Shown one piece after another: positions 53,501-63,626 of a DNA stretch of 64,000 bases. The notes beneath the pieces were generated by a model. It made no database searches. It was not told where the DNA came from and worked only from the letters and a program-made list of their open reading frames with translations. Source of the DNA: Argyresthia goedartella (taxonomy: Eukaryota; Arthropoda; Insecta; Lepidoptera; Argyresthiidae); contig OX463820.1 in NCBI GenBank assembly GCA_949825045.1, positions 11,048,501 through 11,112,500 on the forward strand, read 5' to 3'. Numbering within the stretch: position 1 is the first letter of the stretch; each line of letters begins with the position of its first letter. A program made the translations under genes and the position numbers.

Positions 53501-53639
53501 TCATATTTAGCTGGCTGTAATCTAGATATTCCTATAAAACTAAATTTGAAAATATAGTTTTCTTTGACGGATGTCAAACTCCTTCATTTCTCTAATATTT
53601 TTACTATTGTACTTTGCTATGCATAATTTATTTATGGCT

Positions 53640-53995
53640 TGTGTTTAAACGATTACCAAAAACGTACCTATTTTACTACCAATAAATTCGAAATGACTAC
53701 CAGAATGGATAAATGTCCACCAAATTGTGTTTGGATAAATGATCACCAAACTTCTTTTTATTTTTTGTGTACTCAAGTTTATGTTTTAAGTATTTTTTGT
53801 TGTTCTTACATGTTCAACTTAACATGAAGGATAAAGGGGGCTTCGCTTCACTCACCCCCTTTACCCTTCACCTAAGCTACCGCAGTATTTTGCTCTGATA
53901 TTTTTTGCATCTTTTGGTGTTCATTTATCCATTTTGGGTAGGAAAACAATATTTTGGTGATCATTATATTTGTTGCCTTTATTTATCCCGTATTC
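53640..53995. mobile_element. Shared-core MITE, end type 3 (GATNACCAAA ends)
   Basis: The left side repeats GATTACCAAAA, GACTACCAGAAT, GTCCACCAAATT and GATCACCAAAC at roughly 22 bp spacing. The right side has the inverse (TTTTGGTGTTC, TATTTTGGTGATCA). Between them lies the shared core with a 15 bp hairpin: GAAGGATAAAGGGGG at 53826-53840 and CCCCCTTTACCCTTC at 53855-53869. Confidence 0.85.
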
Positions 53996-54023
53996 GGATA
54001 AGTATGTAACTATTTGTGTGTAG

Positions 54024-54400
54024 CTAGTTCTCCTCTCTCCGTATCGCAACGTCCTGAATAGCTAAGTGCTTCATCACAGCCTCCCGCCTTTTCTCGCGGC
54101 TGCGATGATTCTGGGGAAATGCAGTAGCTCTACTGCACTTTCTGAAGCTGTCTTTGTTCCCCAGGATATTCCTATCGACTCCGAAATCCATCTTCCTACC
54201 TCCCGGATCTACGCCGACGTTCCTACCTACCGGCTCAGCACTTCCCAACTTCCAAGACTACCATCCGACCTTCTTACATCCTGCCTGGTTCCTGCCTATA
54301 ACCTGCCCATGCTGCCTTTTGACCTTTTGAACATCCAAAGACCAGGGAGTGGGTAAAATTGCCAGAACATGCCACGGGAAAAGTGGCTAAGGTTCTGCCA
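54024..54400 (+). other. Unassigned GC-balanced stretch with Pro-rich frame
   Basis: The plus frame from 54066 to 54356 reads AVFVPQDIPIDSEIHLPTSR and TYRLSTSQLPRLPSDLLTSC. It resembles no family that I know. Composition suggests a retroelement or gene fragment; splice sites are not clear. Confidence 0.35.
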
Positions 54401-54416
54401 ATCTACCTGACTACAC

Positions 54417-54475
54417 GCTCGCTGGCTCGCTCACTCGCTAGCTCGCTCGCTGTCTCGCTCACTAGCGTCGACGAC
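54417..54475. repeat. CTCG/CTGG tetranucleotide-type array
   Basis: GCTCGCTGGCTCGCTCACTC and similar units for about 55 bp. Confidence 0.85.
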
Positions 54476-55134
54476 ACGTTCTAGAATTGGTACGATTAAC
54501 AAATCCGGGTGTTTGAACATGATGGGACGAAACACTCTTTGTTTCCCATTATGAAAAACAATTAGATTTTTAAATCATATCACAATAATAATTCATTTCA
54601 GTCAGGTTAGGCCTGACATGATGTTTGTTTGACAGATAACTTCACTCAAATACTCGACTCTCTTTGGTTGACTCGAATGCCACTTTTTTTCAGTGGTAGG
54701 CAAATAAATTTATCCCATTACGTCTCTTGGTGACGTTAGGTTTACTTTTGGCGGGTAAAATTTTAGATTTGTTTTTAAATAGACGCAATGAATAAAACCT
54801 AAAAATATTTAAATTGGTTCCTTAAAATGGTATATACATTCAAAATGATTTAAAAATAAAAATATATATCAGAAAAATGCATGGCCAAATTGCGGTCGGC
54901 TACAAACTTGCCCCTTTAGCCATTATAACAGAAGTCCTTTTCGCTTGCCCTGCGTAAACTCAAATCACTTGAACTGATTCACCTAGGTGAATTAAGTACA
55001 CTTTTAGTAAAAGTGATGTAGCATGCCGACCCCGCGGGGAGTGTTGACGCAGGAAAGTGAAGGACAGAACTATTTAACATAATTTATTTATGCCTTGACA
55101 GCCGAGGCCAACTCGACATAAATTACATATAATA
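54476..55134. other. No gene seen
   Basis: AT-rich, stops in all frames, no recognised repeat. Confidence 0.45.
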
Positions 55135-55770
55135 ATAATAATAATCATTTATTCAGTAAAAAGTATACATTAAAATTTCTTGTTTTTACATTTGTAAAAG
55201 AACAAGGGATGTTCACTACTCCCTAATAAAGGGCGGACCCTGTGGTATAGGATGAGTAGTTGTACTTCCCACCAGTAAATGACACATTATACAGAGTTTT
55301 CGAAAATAGGTCTACATTGTCTATACTCAAGCAGAAACTTGAGTCATTGATTTAAAAGAGAGTGCAGTTTATAAAAAATCAATAGAGAAATATAAGATAT
55401 ATACATAGACAATAGATTAAGTACATTCCTTACACTTACATATAGGATTCACAATAATTTATATTAATTAGATTCAATTTTAAAAAATAACAATAAAATA
55501 AAATATTTACAATCCAAATTAAAATTCACAATATGTCATCAATCATAAATCAATTAAATTAATTAATAAAAATCCAAATTCAATGTAATAATTTGACATT
55601 ACAGTCATTACCTCATCTCGCAGAACCTGCCACACACTCGCACAATGTCCCTCCATGCATCACCAAACAGATCGTTCAGTGGTGCTGCCGCCAACAGAGC
55701 ATTCAGGCTGAGCTATATAAAGCACTGTCTCACCTTTGGTGATAGATCCCCTCTCCCCCGCGCTCAGGAT
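55135..55770 (-). mobile_element. Probable LINE 3' region, minus strand
   Basis: Read on minus, the sequence ends CTGAATAAATGATTATTATT, a polyadenylation-type signal with ATT repeats. Upstream on the same strand (55770-55620) a frame reads SLNALLAAAPLNDLFGDAWR and ends at a stop, with the composition of a retroelement C-terminus. Family not recognised. Confidence 0.5.
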
Positions 55771-56047
55771 GCTGCGGGTGCAGATTACATTACATAGCGG
55801 CACGCCTTTTCCACGTTAACACTACCCGGATGGTTAGAAAACTGCTGACGTGAGTGACTTGACCCCTCAGCAATGACGCTGCAATGACGCTACCCACTAA
55901 TCGGCGACGGGTTAGCGGTTGCATTACCGGCTATCTATCTTCATTTGTGATTGTTCATGTCAGTTTTGCGCCGCTAATATGGCAATTTTAATACGAGTGG
56001 ATATTTGAAAGTTTGATTTTGAAAAAATATATTTTCAAATTCGTTTT

Positions 56048-56165
56048 AGGGGGTTGTGTCCGAAGAGGACACTATTACTAAGCCACCAATGTAGGACGGA
56101 CTGTCCGTCAGCGGGATATATCCCATGAACTGTAATAGGTAGAACTACACGATATTTTATGAACA
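56048..56165 (+). repeat. GGTTCCGTA-type repeat, diverged
   Basis: AGGGGGTTGTGTCCGAAGAG, GGACACTATTACTAAGCCAC and CAGCGGGATATATCCCATGA follow the family order with many changes. Confidence 0.6.
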
Positions 56166-56650
56166 TTTCGTATATTTTATTGCACATGAAAATTCACATT
56201 ACCAGCTTATAGAAAAGACATTTTCAAAAGCAAGATTATCTCTAACAAGAGATTATTTCCAGCAAACCCGAGATGAAAAGGATACATATAATAGCAGTGA
56301 CAGGTAGAGATTTGTGCAGAAATACAAGTAAATAATATAAATAAGTGTTTTTACTAGACTAGTAAGTATACTTCATATAGAACACCGTATATAAAATACA
56401 TATTATAAATAAACAAGACTACATATTAAATCCCTAAGTTTACGAAAGAGACAGATTATGCTCCTTTAGACGATACTTGAAGATACTTTACAGATATTGC
56501 GACGGTATTGTGAGGCGGAGTAGAGAGCATGGAGGCCGTGTGGGATCTGCGAGGTCTAGTCGGCGGAAGGAAGTGAACGTTCACGGAGAAAGCTGGGATA
56601 ACGGGGGTTAGTTAAGATCATCTCCCTAAACAAGAGACTTGCGAAATACC
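56166..56650 (-). mobile_element. CR1-like LINE, old 3' fragment
   Basis: TATTTTATTGCACA, CTAACAAGAGATTATTTCCA and GCAAACCCGAGATGAAAAGG match 11185-11300, and TGGGATCTGCGAGGTCTAGT with AGAAAGCTGGGATAACGGGG match 11655-11720. It covers the 3' UTR and the end of ORF2 of the element seen intact at 11161-15890, with heavy divergence. Confidence 0.75.
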
Positions 56651-58555
56651 AAATCATCATCATTCAAATATGAGAGCAACATTGGTTTGACGTCGGATTC
56701 GCAATCTGCAGGTTCTGGTACCGAAACCAAGATCGGGCATATAATCTTTTGTTTAATTATTTTTTATTATTGTACAAACGGTACGGATCTAGCAAGTCTT
56801 CCATCCAAACGTATTTTACCAGCATTTCGGTTTATTTTATCAAAAAACTATCAGCAAGTTACAATAATGGTTCCTAAATTGAAATGTAATAGCGCAGTAA
56901 CTATACTTTGTTTAACTATAACCTTAGCAACATACTAAGATTATGTACATTAAGTTCTTGCCTTTGAGGTTCTAGTCTATGAGTTGAGGTGAACCGTTCA
57001 TAATATGGTAATGATCGATCGGTATTGAGCGTCTCGTCTGTAGTGTTGTCTGACAATATCAATAAACTTGTATTAGAAACTTATCGATATATAATCGAGG
57101 AGCATCAATGTCATAATGTTAACATATAATTCCATTCGAGAAATAAAATTAAGAGTAATATATATAGATAATGTTTTTTAAGATAGCATCTTAATCTGGC
57201 CTACTCATCTATCGGTAAAATTAGCAACTCGATCCATGTTGGTTGAAATTTTGGACAGAACCTTATTAAAATAAAGTTCATACTAGCTTACACTGCGAAA
57301 TGGCTGGTTCGTTAGTCGATGCGGCAGAACAGTGCGAAAAAATAGATTCGATAACAGAAAGTCGATATATCGATGAAGGCCTAAGGCTGAGGTTGGGGTA
57401 GGAACTATCGATTGTTTGAAAACGTGTAATAACTATACAACACTATGAACTTGGTTGGCCGTGTGTTTTCTCAATAGATTTCAGGTTAATCCTGTGGCTC
57501 GTTCGACTGTCCACACGATATGGTTGTCAAATTGTCACAGGCAATTGTGTACCAATCGGTGTTGGAGATTGGAAAATAACCGAATTGGGCTTCGTTTATG
57601 TTTAGTCTGCATGACAAGAACTCAGACGGATCATGAACAAACATAAACTAATTTTTAAAAGAAGTTTTAGCAATCAGATAAGATCTGTCGGAATTCAAGC
57701 TGTCAGTTTTGTGTATTAGTTTTTACGCCTTCAGAATTGCATATGTCAATCATTTTACTAGCAGGCCATTTTTTGAAATTCTTAATCATCGTGAACGTCG
57801 CCGTCGTTAGAAACAATATAATAAGATGGTAGCGACGAGACGACGGCAAACAACCCATGTCAACTACAACTGGTTTATTTTAATTATCTGTAGGAATTCC
57901 TTTGAAAGTGCTATGAAATAGGAGCTGGGAAATTAAAATGTCAATCCAAAGGAAAGGGCTCCTTGGAAATTCGGAGATCAAACAAGTTTTATCAAGGTTT
58001 CTTGGAAATATCATATCACGAAGATCTTTCCCGTTTGTATATCTTCGACGATAACAACAATTGTTTCGAGACTTCTATATTTCAGTACTATCTTTAACAG
58101 CAAATAGCGGGCAGCAGGTATTTTCTAATTATTTTTCCAAATATCATATAATTCCCAAACATTTTGATCATGTAGATTATTCTACGTGGCTATGTGGCAT
58201 ACATGCATATACCGGGATTGTTGACATCGGTTGGAATTCGAATTCGCCACCAATTTCGCACATAAATTAATTGGTCTGTACCAGACATAGCTAAATAGTG
58301 GTTAGTCAATAATACACCAAGATCCAGGATGAAATAAATGAAGGTATTTTCGGTGTTAGCTACTTAATTTTACAAAATATGGTCTATTGTAAGAGATCAT
58401 TATTGATCTAAGGTCTAATATGTTAGGATATTTGGAATGCGTCCGTCCGTAACGATAAGGCATTTTAAAATAAAAAGCGGTACGGCGATACAAAACATGA
58501 ATCTACATAGATTATATATTTACATTATTTTGCTCAATCTCGTCGTAATCCAGCT
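56651..58555. other. No supported gene
   Basis: About 1.9 kb with only short frames (for example 57455-57646 and 58061-58270) and no recognised domain, splice pattern or repeat. Confidence 0.45.
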
Positions 58556-58672
58556 ACGCTACTTTTTTTTTTATCAACTGACTTTAAAAAGGAGGTGGTT
58601 CTCAATTCGTCTTTTTGTGTGTTTGTTACGCAATTACTCCGTCAATTATGAACCGATTTTGATGATTCCCAA
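58556..58672 (+). repeat. Common insect dispersed repeat fragment
   Basis: CTGACTTTAAAAAGGAGGTG, GTTCTCAATTCG, then TTATGAACCGATTTTGATGA is a widespread lepidopteran sequence of unsettled class. It joins directly to the LINE fragment that follows. Confidence 0.6.
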
Positions 58673-58919
58673 ATCGTTCTTCACGAATGTACCCTTACTC
58701 ACATCAGAGCATCTAAATTGATCTCCATATGAAGCAGAGATTTTATTAAAAAACAACACTAGCGTCAGTAATGTAAATTTAAAATATCATCATACATATC
58801 CCCAGAAAATTGTTAAAACGTTTACATTACTTAACTGAAAAAATACGGGAGACCAATAAGGTAAATCAGTCATTAATAAAGTCATTGGCTTAGTAATTCT
58901 AGTTAGAGCACTTAGCTTA

Positions 58920-60290
58920 TATATTTAATAAATGTGTTGACGATGGGTCTTTCCCAGACCTCATGAAACACAGTAAACTTATACCTATATTCAAGGGTGA
59001 TCCTTCAAATTTGAGACCAATCTGTTCTTAGAGCACTACGTAATATATTTGAAAAGAGTATACTCAATCAAGTGCTCTCACACTTCAACCGTACGAAACA
59101 ACTTCACGCCAAACAATACGGTTTCACCAGGGGTAAATTGACTACGGATGCATGACCTTACCTCATATTTATTCTACATGGGAGGCCGCACAGGATGCTA
59201 TCGGAGTTTTTTAGGATCTATCAAAGGCGTTTGATTGTGTTGATCATGATACGCTTTTAATGAAATTAAATAATTATGGAGTTAGAAATAGAAATAGAAA
59301 GATCATTCTTAAGCAATATAATTCAAAAGGCAACGGCGTTAAATCTGATGGATCGGGTATAAAAATTGGCATTCCACAAGGTTCCATATTTTAAAGGCCC
59401 TTTCTTATTCCTGGTATATATTAACGATCTGCCTTTCATGGTGAAGAAATTAACTGATATAGAGTTGTTTGCTGATGATACTTCATTGGTCTTCAAAATT
59501 TAAAAACAACTAGAAGATTTTGATGATGTTAATGGTGTATTGTCTGTAAATTTGAATTGGTTCACAGTTAATAATTTACTGTTAAACACTGGTTAAACCA
59601 AGTGTATGAAATTCTCACTTCCAACTGTCAGGCAAGTTGAGACCAGTTTAGTGTTAGACAGCAACAAGTTAGAATTAGTAATTGAAACGAAGTTTCGTGG
59701 AATAACCATTGATAGGTAATTGCAGTGGGGACCACACACAGATAAATTAGCGTAGTAAATAAAAAAAACAATAATACCATGGACACCATTTACACACATT
59801 GGTCCAGCCCCAAACTAGGATTCCCTGTATCTTGGGTACTAATTAAAATTAAGTTCTGCTGCTTACGCTGTTAGGAACATCAGAGAAAAAACACGGATGA
59901 GGCGGCTACATCTTGTTCTGTATCTATTTTTATTTTACAGAATAGAGCTATTTGAGCATTTAATAATTTAAAACTAACAGACTCCTTAGGAGAGCTTTTG
60001 AAAGAAATTTAAATACTAACTGTAGCTATTCAATTTATTTTCGAAAATATAACATGTACGCAAATAAGTATGTACGCAAGAACCTTACAACATTTTCTAA
60101 ACTTAGTGATAGCTGTAAAGTTTACCTAAGAAATAATCAAAGACCGGTTACGTTCCGGTTTAGACTCGCGAAGGTAGCAATTCTTTCAAGGATGAGTGCA
60201 TTCTGTACTACAATAAAATACCTCTGAAGATTTGTAAATTGCCATTTGAGCAATTTAAAAAGCATGTTAAATCGACTTTTCGAAAAAGGG
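58920..60290 (+). pseudogene. Jockey-like reverse transcriptase pseudogene
   Basis: Pieces in order: [20 protein letters not shown]; a region from LSHFNRTKQLHAKQYGFTRG; KAFDCVDHDTLLMKLNNYGV with the first catalytic Asp region; GPFLFLVYINDLPFMVKKLT; FADDTSLVFKI (active site, near 59475); and KCMKFSLPTVRQVET. After the SINE, KGECILYYNKIPLKI near the end. Stops and frameshifts throughout. Confidence 0.85.
59768..59840 (-). mobile_element. SINE group A 3' end, nested in LINE
   Basis: ATGGACACCATTTACACACA, CCAAACTAGGATTCCCTGTA and TCTTGGGTACTA are the inverse of the SINE tail at 17380-17445. Confidence 0.82.
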
Positions 60291-60530
60291 GTGCATGGAT
60301 TCGGGTTAATCTAGCTCAACACAGACCTTGCTGTTAATAATTTTGTATTTTTTTTATTCCTGCTTGTTAGTTATAATAATTAATATTGTAATATTTGTAT
60401 TAGTTAAGCACAACCAATTTTTAAAAGAGATCTAATAATCACAGTGGTCTAATGTAGATAAGAGGCATAAAATGACGTTTGCTAAGTATATGTAACAGTA
60501 ATAAAGAAATTTGAGTTGATTTGATTTGAG

Positions 60531-61924
60531 GGAGGGAAGGTGATGGGGGTGTAGTATTAAATGTTACCTATATGTATATTAGTGAGTACCATCATTATTC
60601 GCCTTTTGAATGTTTTCTTAATGCATTCAAATGGGTTAACAGAACTGAAGCGTTTATTATACAAATTTAGAATACTGAGTAAAGGGGAGTTTTAGGCGTA
60701 GTTGGTGTTAACTCCGGGTGGGTGGAACAGTAGATTGTACGCGCGATAGCCAATCAGTTCGATAAGATTTGAACTATATATATGCGACCGCTCAGAATGT
60801 CGTGTAGGACAAACATGTCAAGGGCCCTCCGACGGTCATCAAGATTCATCACGTGATGATGTTAGCAGCAAGAAAGGTACTCATATCCTCACGCTTATTG
60901 CGATAGTCTATAAATCAGACAAATTTCCTTTGAATACGCTCCAATCGATTTTTGTGCATGATGTATTGTGGGCACCACAAACGACGCTGGCTATTCTACG
61001 ATACCTCATACGTAGGCAAAGCAGAGGACCTTATGCATGACATATCACGCATATAACGCAGCATACGTACGAAACACAAATCCTAGATTTCGAAGGCGCG
61101 ATTGGCGATATCATGTATATGTGTTGATCGACTGTAAGTTTAGCGCCGAGCGTCAAATCTATATAAGTCGCGAACAGTGTTTACGCGTGATATAACTCGA
61201 TGCTTAAAACTGTTTGTATATGCATATGGATAATTGAGTTTGGACTGCGTGTAAAGGAAATCTGCATGCATTTCGAAATGTTAACATTGATACGGTTAGT
61301 TTAAAATACTTAGAAAGATACGCTCTTTTAAACTCTATTACGCGTGCATAAGTGTAAAACGTTAACTGGAACAGATCGGATTTGTTCCACAGTAGGTAGA
61401 AAAGTTTTTTAAGACACACCTTTAAAACTTTGTAAATAACCAATCAATGCAGCTTGGAGGTCTCCTTTAGGACATATATAGGTATTGCCTTAAAGGAGAT
61501 ACTTACTTTAATCCTGAAAAAAAAACCTTTTCCTACAATGAGTAGGTATACAGAAAAACATTAGGTCTCAATGGGAGGAAACTATAGGAAACTAAGCTAA
61601 TTCATTGCTTTTACCTAAAACTTGCTATTTCTTGGGATCTTAAAAGAATAATCGTATGGTTTTTGCATCAAAAAATATGTTTTCATAATATCTTTAAAAC
61701 TGTACGTTTGAAATTAAGGAAAAACTAGTGGTTTTTGAAAAATAAATAAAAAACACACAATTCTCGCACTGTTCCGCCGCAGCGACTGACGTAACAATCT
61801 TGTTGCAGTGTGAGCTGTTGTGACGTGTAGGTAGGCGGCATTACTCGCGTGGAGTCGTATAAAAAAGCCAAGTGAGAGTCGAACATAAATGGTAAAGAAA
61901 ATCTTGATGCTCATACAATCTTAC
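60531..61924. other. No gene seen; weak hairpin at 61450
   Basis: No domain-bearing frame. At about 61461-61500 TCTCCTTTAGG and CCTTAAAGGAGA form a weak hairpin around TATATAGGTATTG. Nothing else recognised. Confidence 0.45.
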
Positions 61925-62043
61925 TGCCTACTGATCTTCACCATTCCCCCACATTGGCCCAATGTAAAGAAGAGGGAAAAAATTTAGTTTTCTAAAGAAA
62001 TGTTAATATTTACAGAAAGTAAAGACATTTTGAATTTTGAATT
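61925..62043 (+). mobile_element. LINE 3' UTR fragment
   Basis: CATTGGCCCAATGTAAAGAA, GAGGGAAAAA, AAGTAAAGACATTTTGAATT resemble the Jockey-like LINE 3' end (CCAATGTAGAGAAGAGG, then AATAAAG and a short repeat tail). Confidence 0.65.
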
Positions 62044-62604
62044 CACGCCACCCCCACCCTACACCCTACACCCAGCAACTTACAGAGTGTTCGGTGACTA
62101 TTCGATAGAAACCCTTTGAAACGGAGCTTCTAAAAGTCGGAGCCCTAACAAGGGGGTCCCTTTTAGTTGGAGACGATTGTGTACTTACTTCAGCAATAAC
62201 AAAGGGTATCATAACAATGAATATTAGGGTATGTTACTAGATGTTCGTGGGCGGATATGTTGATTGCCCCGAAAGGAATTATGTAAACTAGCTGTGTTGG
62301 TTTCCACGGATGTTTGGCTATTATCGTACCCATAGGGTGTCTCAAAAGAAACTTTATATTTAATAAGAGATAAAAAAATAAGTACGGGAGGCAATTTACA
62401 GGAAACATTTTTATAATTCATTTAAGAAACACTCTTGGTTGGTATCTTTTTCATAAATAGTACATTGGAATGTGAGCAATGAATAGACGAGTTAGTTTGT
62501 AAGACGAATCTATTGCACTTTTGGCCGACACATTACTTAGTAATTTTCACAACTACTGCGAGGAAATAAAATAAATTATGTAGAAAATATTTTTTAGGTA
62601 TATT
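62044..62604. other. No gene seen
   Basis: Two overlapping minus frames at 62190-62421 show no domain. Unassigned. Confidence 0.4.
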
Positions 62605-63111
62605 CAAAATTCAAAAACAGTTTATTTCCATAAGAAACACAAAGAGGCGACTAGAAACCTCCAGCTTTATACGTTATTTTTTACAGAATTGGAGCAAACA
62701 CCTTCCCAAGCTTTCTTGTATTCTACATAATCTGATATTTTGTAGTAAGCTTTTTCACATATGTGATTTTTAACAACATTTTTAAATTTATTTACAGACA
62801 GTTATTGTAACTCAGTCGGTATTTTGTTGTAAAAGCGAATACATTGCCCTTTAAAAGATACATTAACCTTATGGAGCCTAGTAGTAGGTATAGCTAGTTT
62901 ATTCCTATTTCTAGTGTTGACATTGTGCCTGTCGCTATTCTTAGGAAATTTATCAATATTTTTGTGGACGTACATTAGGTTTTCATAAATATACTGACAC
63001 GGCACTGTCATAATGTTAATTTCCTTAAATTTATAACGCAGTGACTCTCTGGGACCCACATTGTAGATTGCACAAACAGCCCTCTTTTGCAGCACAAATA
63101 TTATGTTAATG

Positions 63112-63626
63112 TGTGCAGCGTTACCCCACAGCAGTATGCCGTAAGACATAATGCTATGGAAGTAGCTGAAGTAAACTAGTCTAGCTGTTTCCACGTCCGT
63201 AATGTTTGGTTTGACGACCCGAATGGCCAATTCGGCAGTAACCCTGCCTACAAAGCCAAGGGTCCCGGGTTCGAGTCCCGGTGGGGGCAAATATTTGTTT
63301 GATGAGAACGGATGTTTGTACCCTAGTCATGGTTGTTTATCTATCTAAGTATAATATTTATCTATATAAGTATGTGTATCGTTGTCTAGCACCCAAGATA
63401 CAGGGAATCCTAGTTTGGGGCTAGATCAATGTGTGTAAATAGTGTCCAGGGTATATTTATCATTATTATTATTATTGTAAAAAGACGGATTTTTTTAACT
63501 GCATAAATGTGTGCCGTAACCCCACAGCAGTATGCCGTAAGAAATGATGTTATGGAAGTAGCTGAAGTAAACTAGTCTAGCTGTTTCCACGTCCGTAAAA
63601 AGACGGATTTTTTTAACTGCATAAAC
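63112..63626. repeat. 119 bp tandem duplication split by the SINE
   Basis: Unit X (about 90 bp, from GTGTGCAGCGTTACCCC to TTTCCACGTCCGT) is at 63112-63201 and again at 63511-63597. Unit Y (AAAAAGACGGATTTTTTTAA, CTGCATAAA) is at 63479-63507 and 63598-63626. The order is X, SINE, Y, X, Y. Confidence 0.85.
63213..63478 (+). mobile_element. tRNA-derived SINE, group A, full copy in LINE
   Basis: GACGACCCGAATGGCCAATT head, B box GGGTTCGAGTCCC at about 63266-63278, body as in 17201-17450, ATT tail. A minus frame starting inside it (MPPPGLEPGTLGFVG) runs in phase into the RT remnant. Confidence 0.92.

Larger units (their letters stand above)
58673..60530 (+). mobile_element. Jockey-like LINE fragment, strongly degenerate
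   Basis: It begins at sequence matching 37630 in the minus copy (TTCTTCACGAATGTACCC) and ends at the shared 3' UTR near 60530, lacking part of the block around TCTGTGGGAG. A group A SINE 3' end sits inside it at 59768-59840. Confidence 0.85.
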
